From Silene latifolia (Eukaryota; Streptophyta; Magnoliopsida; Caryophyllales; Caryophyllaceae): a stretch of DNA of 64,000 nt. The stretch lies in assembly GCF_048544455.1 (NCBI RefSeq), contig NC_133526.1, positions 8,510,001 to 8,574,000 of the forward strand, read 5' to 3'. Below the pieces are notes generated by a model. That model worked only from the letters and a program-made list of their open reading frames with translations, was not told where the DNA came from and searched no databases. The translations under genes were made by a program, and so were the position numbers. Positions 58,591 to 64,000 of this stretch are shown here, in pieces (within the stretch, counting starts at the first letter, position 1; the number at the start of each line of letters is the position of its first letter).

Positions 58591-61500
58591 CGGTGTGCGA
58601 TAAACCAGTCTCGGGCTTAAATAGGATACTCGTTAAAATTAGTTTTATTCTTGTTATTTGGTGCTGAAATTGAATAGGGTAACTCCTGAATTGACTTTAG
58701 AGACGTGGTAAAAAACAGAGAGAAAAATAAACACGATCCGGAACGGCCTCTCGAACGGCTCAAATTGAAGTTTATAATACACGCTTTTCGGAATTCTAAG
58801 GTCCCGGAACAAAAATGTCCATAAATCACACGGATGATTTATCGAGTCAGACAAAGATGTCTCACAAAATTTGAGGAACAACAGAGGATATTTGAGGCTG
58901 CCGGTGTCAAGAAACCAGTATGAGTTTAAATCGGATACTCGTTGAAATTATTTTAATACTTGTTATTTATTGCTGAAATTGAATATGATAACTGCTGAAG
59001 CGACCCTAGAGACGTGGTAAAAAAAACAGGAGAAAAATAAACACGACAGAGAACGACTTATCGAACAACTCAAATTGAAGTGTTTAAATACACGTTTTTC
59101 GAGATTCTAATATTCCGGAACAAAAATGTCTATAAACCACACGAATGATTTCTCAAGTCAAACAAAATAGCCTCACAAAATTTGAGGAGCAACAGAGGAC
59201 ATTTAAGGCTGCCGTTGTGCGATAAACTAGTCTCGGGCTTAAATCGTATACTCGTTGAAATTGGTTTAATACTTATTATTGGGTACTGATATTGAATAGA
59301 GTAACTTCTGAAACGACTCTACACGCGTGGTAGAAAACCCGGGAGATAAATACACACATCCCGAAACGGCGTCTCGAACGACTCAAATTGAAATGTACAA
59401 AACACGTTTTTCGGGATTTTAATTTCCCAGAACAAAAATGTCCTTAAATCACACGAATGATTTCCCCGGTCAAACAAAGCTGCCTCGCGAAATTTAAGGA
59501 TGAACATAAGACATTTAAGGTTGCCGGTGTGCGATAAACCTGTCTTCGGCTTAAATCGAATACTTGTTGAAATTGGTTTAATACTTATTATTTGGCGATT
59601 AAATTGATTATGGTAACTCCTGAAGCGACCCTAGATACGTAGTAGAAAAACCGGAAGAAAAATAAACACGACGCGGAACGGCTTGTCGAACGGCTCAAAT
59701 TGAAGTGTATAAATACACGTTTTTCGGAATTCTAATATTCTGAAACAAAAATGTCCGTAAATCACACGGCTGATTTCTTAGGTCAGACAAAGGTGCCTCA
59801 CAAAATATGAGGAGGAACAGAGGACATTTAAGGCTGCCGGTGTTCGATAAACGAGTCTTTAGCTTAAATCGAATACTCGTTGAAACTGGTTTAATACTTG
59901 TTATTTGTTGCTGAAATTGAATAGGGTAACTACTGAAATGACCCTAGAGACGTGGTAAAAAAAGGGGAAAAATAAACACGAACCAGAATGACCTCTCGAA
60001 CGACTCAAATTGAAGTGTATAATACACGTTTTTCGCGATTCTAAGGTCCCGGAACAAATATGTGCGTAAATGACACGGATGATATCTCAGGTCAGACAAA
60101 GCGAACTCACAAAATTTGAGGATCAACAGAGGGCATTTGAGGCTCTCGGTGTACAATAAACCAGTCTTAGACTTAAATCGGATACTCATTAAAATTGGTT
60201 TTATCTTTGTTATTTGGTACTGAAATTGAATAAAGTAACTCTTGTAGCAACCCTAGACATCTTGTAGATAATCTGAAGAAAAATAAACACGATCTAAATT
60301 GTCCTCTCGGACAGTCGGTCGCTCAAATTGAAGTGTATAATTCACGTTTTTCATGATTTTATTATTCCGGTCAAAATTGTCTGTAAATCACCAGATGATT
60401 TCTCAGGTCAGACAAAGGGGCCTCACAAAATTTGAGAAGCAACAAAGGACATTTGAGGCTGCTGGTATGCGATAAACTAGTGTCGGGCTTGAATAGGATA
60501 CTCGTTAAAATTGGTTTTGTTCTTGTTATTTGGTGTTGAAATTGAATAGGTTAACTCATGAAACGACCTTAAACACGTGGTAGAACAACCGGGAGAAAAT
60601 TTATACGACCCGGAGCGGCCTCTCAAACGGCTCAAAGTGAAATGTATATATAATACAAGTTTTTCGGGATTCTAAGGCCCCGGAACAAAAATATCGGTAA
60701 ATCACACGGATTATTTCTTAGGTAAGACAAAGGGGCGTCATAAAATTTGAGCAGCAACATAGTGCATTTAAGGCTGTCGGTGTACAATAAACCAGTTTTC
60801 GGCTTAAATCGAATACTCGTTGAAATTGGTTTAATACGTGTTATTTGGTGATGAAATTGATTAGGGTAATTCCTGAAACGACACTAAACATTTGGTAGAA
60901 AAACAGGAGAAAAATAAACACGACTCGGAACGGCCTCTTAAACAGTTCAAATTGAAATGTATAATACACCATTTTCGGGATTCTAATATTCCGGAACAAA
61001 AATGTCTGTAAATCAGAAAGATGATTTCTTTGGTCAGACAAAGCGACCTCACAAAATTTGAGGAGCAACAGAGAACATTTGAGGTCGTCGTTGTGCGATA
61101 AACCAATCTCGACTTGAACCAAATCTTCGTTGAAAATTGGTTTTATTTTTGTTATTTGGTACCGAAATTGAATAAGGTAACTCTTGTAGCAAGACTAGCA
61201 ACCCTATACATCTCGTAGAAACAAGGAGAAATATAAACACGACCCGGAACTGCCTCTCGAACGATTCAAATTGAAATTTATAATACACGTTTTTCGGGAT
61301 TTTAATATTACGGAACAAAAATATTCTTAAATTACTCGGATGATTTCTGAGCTCAGACACAGGGGCCTCACAAAATTTGAGGAGCAACAGAGAACATTTG
61401 AGGCTGCCGGTGTGCAATAAACTAGTACGTGTCGGGCATAAGTCGGATGGTCGTTGAAAATGGGTTGAATAATTATTATTGATATTGAATAGGGTAATTC

Positions 61501-61830
61501 CTGTAACAACTCTATACACGTGGTAGAAAAATCGGGAGAAAAATAAACATGTCCCGGAATGGCCTCTGAAATAACTCGAATTGAAGTGTATATACACATT
61601 TTTCGGGATTTTAATTTACCGGTCCTTAATTCACACTGATAAACGAGTCTTCAACTTAAATCGGTTACTCGTTGAAATTGGTTTAATACTTGTTATTTGA
61701 TGCTCAAATTGAATTTGGTAAATCCTGAAGCGACCATATATAGACACGTGGTAGAAAAATAAACGCGACCCGGAAAAATAGTACGCGTTTTCGAAATTCT
61801 AAGGTCCCGAAACAAAAATGTGTATCACAT
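58591..61830. repeat. tandem array of ~312-bp satellite-like units
   Basis: About ten full units and a shortened last one. Unit starts (CGGTGTGCGATAAACCAGTC or variants): about 58591, 58902, 59213, 59524, 59838, 60147, 60463, 60778, 61089, 61408, and a short one near 61636. Spacing is 309-319. Each unit contains AATACACGTTTTTCGGGATT, GGTCAGACAAAG and ACAAAATTTGAGGAGCAACA. Units differ from one another at roughly 10-20% by eye. Minus-strand frames of 60-180 codons across units are open because the unit lacks stops in one frame; they are not known proteins. Confidence 0.93.
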
Positions 61831-64000
61831 AACTTGATGATTACATAACTTGATAAATCTTGAAATGATCCATGCTTTGACATTACTTCCTGATGATCGT
61901 TGAAGTAGTACCCATTGGTTGATAAACTTGAATCTTCGGTCAATAGAAATTCATGACAATTTCGATATCATATTTCTTTAACAACTCACCGTGTAGATAT
62001 AATAATTTCATAACTCCTGGTTCTTCACTTGAATTAATACATCCATAATTTTGATAGAGTTTCTGTAATAGATGATACAGTTTCTCCTCAATAAACGACA
62101 TAATATTATATGTCGAAAACAATTGTCATCTCAACAATCACGATGACATGACTATAGCGTAATAATGCGCTTATAGTGCTACCTCATTAAAAACCTTGCT
62201 AGGAAAAACCCGTTGGGACAAAAAACCTAGTCGAAGGGAAAAAGAGTGTAGCCATCATTCCTTAATTCCTTGTATTAAGGAGAATCAATCCGATAATTAT
62301 TGAATACATCATCCAATTCCTTTGAGCTATTTTCTTTGCTAAACCATATATATGTATGAATTGGCGTTCTCATTGTAGACTTTGACTACATTTTTTCAAT
62401 TATGGTACTTCTGAACCATAAACTAATTCCACATGTTTAGCATGAAGCTCATTTAAATCAATTCTCATATACTCAAACTTCAAAGTTGAGACAATAACTT
62501 TTCAAATAAACTCTATAGGAGTTTTGATGTTCCATTTTGGAACTAATCACGATATCTTTCAATCGTATAGTAGAGGTTTATATATCATGAGTTTTCAATA
62601 ACTCAATTGATCAACCATTAACAATTGATGATCATGTATAAGAGGCTCCTACAGGGAGTTATCCTCAAAGGAGTAGATCATAATATATTTCTCCTTTCCA
62701 ACATTATCCATTCAAAATTATATTATGAAACATGTGCATGCATATGATATGAAACTAAGTTCTAAATAACATATCCTAACAATTATGCAATAATGATAAT
62801 GTAAATATTAAAACTAATATGCAATGATGAATTTACTCTCTATATGCACATGATGATGACTCAAAATGTAAACTGTACAGTTTTCTTTCCAATATTCAGA
62901 ATTTGGATTGACTTCAGGTCAATAAGTGGACTTCTAGTCCATGAGCTCATTTATAATCATTGATTATATGTCGACAATCAAAATGGACTTAAATTTATGA
63001 TCCCTATTTATAAAGTCCATAAAATATCGCGCGCAAATGTATGTAGGTTCCATAAATATATCGATATAATTTCATCACTTCTTGATGATATCAGTATTGT
63101 TTAATGATATCTGAATCGGAATATGTATGTGGTACCATTATATTCATTTAAGCCATCTATTATCCTTCAGATATCGTGTCACTTCAGGGACATTTCAAAT
63201 ATAGCAATTATATGTCATATATACCAACTGCTTGAACTTGCTATTTCACATTCATTGGAACCGTCAATTAATCTTGGCTTTTATTATAATACACTTCAAG
63301 TGTATATACTTGTATTAATCTGGTAAAACATATGGTTATATCAAATTCAAAAACCTCTACTCAATGAATTTAACATATAACCTTTTGAACTTTTGGTTCA
63401 GTATGGGATCAATTTGTTTTTACCAGCTTTAACTCACTTTTCTCCCCCTAAGGTGGTAAAAACAATAACCAATGCATAGTCTAAATATTTATCATAACCA
63501 CCTTAGATCTGAATTTCTCATCATATCATCGATGAGAATTTATATGGGCATCTTTGTACAATAACAAAATATTTCGGGGAGAAACATATAATGCAGTTGG
63601 ACTTTAAATGTGCTGATTTACAATGCCCAGTTTAAGAGATCAACGATTTTATATAAAAATCAATGTGATTTTTAATCACGGAACTACTCGAAAAATCATT
63701 ATGTGACTACACTCAATATAATGTCAATCCATACACGAACATTTAAGTTCTTTATTCAATATCGAGTAGTTTAGATCTCCAACATCATATACACTCAATC
63801 GTAGTGTAGTGTCTTGCCTTAAATAAAATTTCTACACGAGAGATTTTCAGCACTTATCTTTTCTTGAAGGTAAACACAAGGTTTATCAAAACAGGTATAG
63901 TAAGAACCCGGATGGCTTTAATTTGTCACATCTGAATCATTTCATGTCAACTTTCTTACTTTGCCAAAAATACACGGCAATCTTTAATCAGAATTGGATA
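61831..64000. repeat. AT-rich repeat-like DNA, possibly from an LTR retroelement
   Basis: No gene is seen. CTACCTCATTAAAAACCTTG followed by GGAAAAACCCGTTGGGACAA near 62180-62225 and TTCTCCCCCTAAGGTGGTAA near 63440 are words I recall from non-coding parts of plant copia-type elements, but no domain is visible. Assignment is weak. Confidence 0.3.

Noticed and set aside
58617-61597. Series of minus-strand frames with similar peptides
   Set aside because: They repeat with the 312-bp unit, have no starts in common and resemble no family I know; best explained as the open frame of a satellite unit.
58591-61830. Possible CRISPR-like array
   Set aside because: Units are about 312 bp with no short constant repeat and variable spacer pattern, in a plant nuclear context; it is a tandem satellite.

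Overview
This is a stretch of plant nuclear DNA. It has introns with GT/AG borders, organelle-targeted and secreted proteins typical of plants, and many plant transposon families (MULE, Stowaway, PIF/Harbinger and hAT MITEs, SINEs, a Helitron, a LINE, Ty3/gypsy remains). The abundance of MITEs with GACGG-type ends and of SINEs with (TTG)n tails makes me think of a core eudicot, perhaps Caryophyllales. That guess rests on recall of sequence style and is weak.

Layout. 1-3640: a broken Ty3/gypsy element on the minus strand, cut by the window edge. 5292-13795: a complete eight-exon gene for an organellar threonyl-tRNA synthetase, with two full-length SINEs in opposite orientation in introns 3 and 6. 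14-15.2 kb: repeats. 15511-19750: a complete four-exon Mpv17/PMP22-family membrane protein gene. 19.5-44 kb: a segmental duplication array with three near-identical, intact class III peroxidase genes (22972, 33935, 42119). The duplicated unit begins inside the last intron of the Mpv17 gene, so a scrambled copy of that gene's last exon sits at 36.66 kb. Each copy has gained different transposons, and the other copies show the matching empty sites. The largest gain is a Helitron of about 5.2 kb (28027-33262) that carries the last two exons of an unrelated host gene and a second, internal Helitron-type 3' end. 44-50.6 kb: a MULE-type MITE, a GRF zinc-finger ORF, a MULE transposase remnant, a large inverted repeat (arms about 570 bp) with a 45-bp coding minisatellite in its loop, and a gypsy LTR remnant. 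51.4-52.5 kb: an intronless SRA/YDG-domain protein gene on the minus strand whose 3' end lies in a tandem repeat. 52.7-57.7 kb: a swarm of small MULE-type MITEs with 9-bp target duplications. 58.6-61.8 kb: a tandem satellite-like array of about 312-bp units. 61.8-64 kb: AT-rich, unassigned repeat-like DNA.

The genes do not form a pathway. The synthetase charges tRNA-Thr in plastids and/or mitochondria, the Mpv17 protein sits in an organelle membrane, the peroxidases are secreted haem enzymes, and the SRA protein would read DNA methylation. I see no prokaryotic-style system and no clear new molecular machine. The most informative content is the triplicated peroxidase locus with reciprocal filled and empty transposon sites, and the Helitron whose structure fits gene capture by bypass of its own terminator.
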